Source of the DNA: Marthasterias glacialis | Taxonomy: Eukaryota > Echinodermata > Asteroidea > Forcipulatida > Asteriidae | Direction of reading: 5' to 3' | Assembly (NCBI GenBank): GCA_911728455.2 | Contig: OU452233.1 | Span: 6,926,505-6,990,504 of the forward strand | DNA: 64,000 bases | Part shown: in pieces, positions 62,869-64,000 of the stretch | Numbering within the stretch: position 1 is the first letter of the stretch | Layout of the letters: every line of letters begins with the position of its first letter | Program-made: the position numbers and the translations under genes | The notes under the pieces: generated by a model | Databases searched by the model: none | Seen by the model: the letters and a program-made list of their open reading frames with translations, nothing else | What the model was told of the DNA's origin: nothing

Positions 62869-63852
62869 GTAAGTAAATATGTTTTTGTTTGTGAATAAAG
62901 AATATTCAGTTTCTAATTTATCTAGAGAAAATAACAGGATCTAAACTTTGAGATTTCGTTGATAATTTGATGATAGTGACTGAGTGAATTAAAAATGGCA
63001 TTTAGCGAGTAGCGTTGTCAAGCCCAATGTAGACGTGAAATTGGCTTATTTTTCACGATTTCGACACATTGTAGTTGTTCAAAGTGCCTGTTCCTAGCTG
63101 GATATATTCTTCAACCCTTCTAGATAGGTAAGGATCAAAGTTTACTTAAATTCCATGGATATAAAGTGACAGCCGGATACGGCATTTTAGCCCTTACCGA
63201 TTGAAAGCTACTGACATACTATTACTTGCAGATGACTTTTTTACTGCTGGAAATTTTTGGAACCAAAACAAAAAATTAAAAAATGTAGTTTCATAATTTC
63301 AGCTGAAGTGGTTCTAAGGCTGAGAGTGGGAAGGAGTCCAAAGTATCTGCTCTATTTATGGGGCTGGCATTATGTGGATTTGGGTTTCAGTATCTGCCTG
63401 ATTGCAATGGGTTTTTGCCAGTGGAGTTTTTCTGAGTTTTCCTTGAACGTCTAAAATAAAGATGTCTTCATCGTCTTCATTGCACTTTTGAGGGATCCAG
63501 TTATAATATTAGCCCTCCTAGTCTCTTGGTGCTCTTCCGAATAAGTTGATGCACCATTTAAAACCATTCACTATTGTGGTTTTGATGGCTGAAATATTAC
63601 TGTGTACAGTGTTGATTCCCCAAGTGGTTGTGAAAGGTACACAAAGCCTTGTGCGCGCTGACCCGCTATTCTCGTATCCTGGGCACATGCACGTGCAGCG
63701 GCAATAGCTGCGGTGGTGTAAAACACCATAAACGAGCGCTGCTTTGATTAAAGTATAATTTAGTTTCTTGTCCTTTCCTTCAGACGGATGCTCTACCGTC
63801 CTTTGTGAAGATCGTTGAGGTGGGACCCCGCGATGGATTGCAAAATGAGAAG
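62767..63852 (+). CDS. HMGCL: Hydroxymethylglutaryl-CoA lyase, 5' part (exons 1 and 2, continues past the window)
   Basis: Mitochondrial matrix enzyme splitting 3-hydroxy-3-methylglutaryl-CoA into acetyl-CoA and acetoacetate, the last step of leucine catabolism and of ketogenesis. Exon 1 (62767-62868) and exon 2 (63784-63852) join in phase 0 to 57 residues. Exon 2 carries the family signature VKIVEVGPRDGLQNEK at residues 42-57. R50 and D51 correspond to the catalytic Arg41/Asp42 of the human enzyme. The N-terminal 34 residues are rich in Arg/Lys/Ser with no acidic residue, as in a mitochondrial presequence. The rest of the TIM barrel lies beyond 64000. A cytosolic HMGCL-like paralogue (HMGCLL1) is the main alternative, but the presequence argues for HMGCL. 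Confidence 0.9.
63784..63852 (+). CDS. HMGCL: HMGCL coding exon 2 (GPRDGLQNEK signature)
   Basis: A 69-nt exon after TTTCCTTCAG, ending at GTAAAC. It encodes TDALPSFVKIVEVGPRDGLQ followed by NEK, phase 0 at both ends. The VEVGPRDGLQNE block is the first strand and active-site arginine/aspartate of the HMG-CoA lyase barrel and identifies the gene on its own. Other DRE-TIM metallolyases (for example isopropylmalate synthases) have related RDGxQ motifs but not this full string. Confidence 0.95.
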
Positions 63853-64000
63853 GTAAACTCATATTAGTTTGATATGTAAACTCAAATTCTATTATTGGAT
63901 GTTCACTCACAATTGATGATAAGTTGAGAAAAGATCTGAAAGAGGCAAGGAGGAACAGGTGACCAGCACCTCTACAACTGCAAGGCCATCCTACCCCCAA

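Noticed and set aside
63290-63461. Small gene with an AATAAA just after its stop (65 codons)
   Set aside because: It lies inside HMGCL intron 1, has no family pattern, and AATAAA is common in AT-rich introns.
63518-64000. 160-codon minus-strand open frame
   Set aside because: It is antisense to HMGCL exon 2 and its flanking introns. The plus-strand signature there is unambiguous.

Overview
The window is animal nuclear DNA. Its genes have many short exons with GT-AG introns up to about 21 kb long, and the AT-rich introns are packed with tRNA-derived SINEs and short inverted-repeat transposons (MITEs). There is no operon structure, Shine-Dalgarno signal or CRISPR. Repeat style and protein divergence suggest an invertebrate deuterostome, most likely an echinoderm. 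That assignment is an inference; no species can be named from the sequence alone.

Two genes are supported. A complete PRKX-type catalytic subunit of cAMP-dependent protein kinase lies on the minus strand. Its seven coding exons run from 60549 (ATG) down to 8762 (stop) and join in frame into 349 codons, with every kinase landmark present. On the plus strand, starting at 62767 and running off the right edge, are the first two coding exons of mitochondrial 3-hydroxy-3-methylglutaryl-CoA lyase (HMGCL). The genes are head to head, about 2.2 kb between start codons. Nothing in the sequence links their functions: one is a cAMP signalling kinase, the other acts in leucine breakdown and ketone body formation.

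Layout: 1-8761 is the 3' flank of PRKX, probably including a 3' UTR of uncertain length, with several MITEs and a 75-bp-arm hairpin. 8762-10182 holds exons 7, 6 and 5. 10183-23159 is intron 4, with three minisatellites. 23160-24556 holds exons 4 and 3. 24557-39252 is intron 2, rich in nested elements and holding a canonical histone-type 3' stem-loop inside a repeat. 39253-39421 is exon 2. 39422-60410 is intron 1, with a LINE fragment, a SINE with a duplicated promoter segment and many MITEs. 60411-60549 is exon 1. 60550-62766 is the divergent intergenic region. 62767-64000 is the start of HMGCL.

The most informative non-genic content is transposon stratigraphy. Two related MITE families starting CAGGCC leave 6-bp target duplications, one family carries 9-bp duplications, one carries TTAA, and several elements sit inside others, which fixes their relative ages. 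I found no evidence of an undescribed multi-gene system. The oddest single item is the histone mRNA-type stem-loop in a dispersed repeat in PRKX intron 2.
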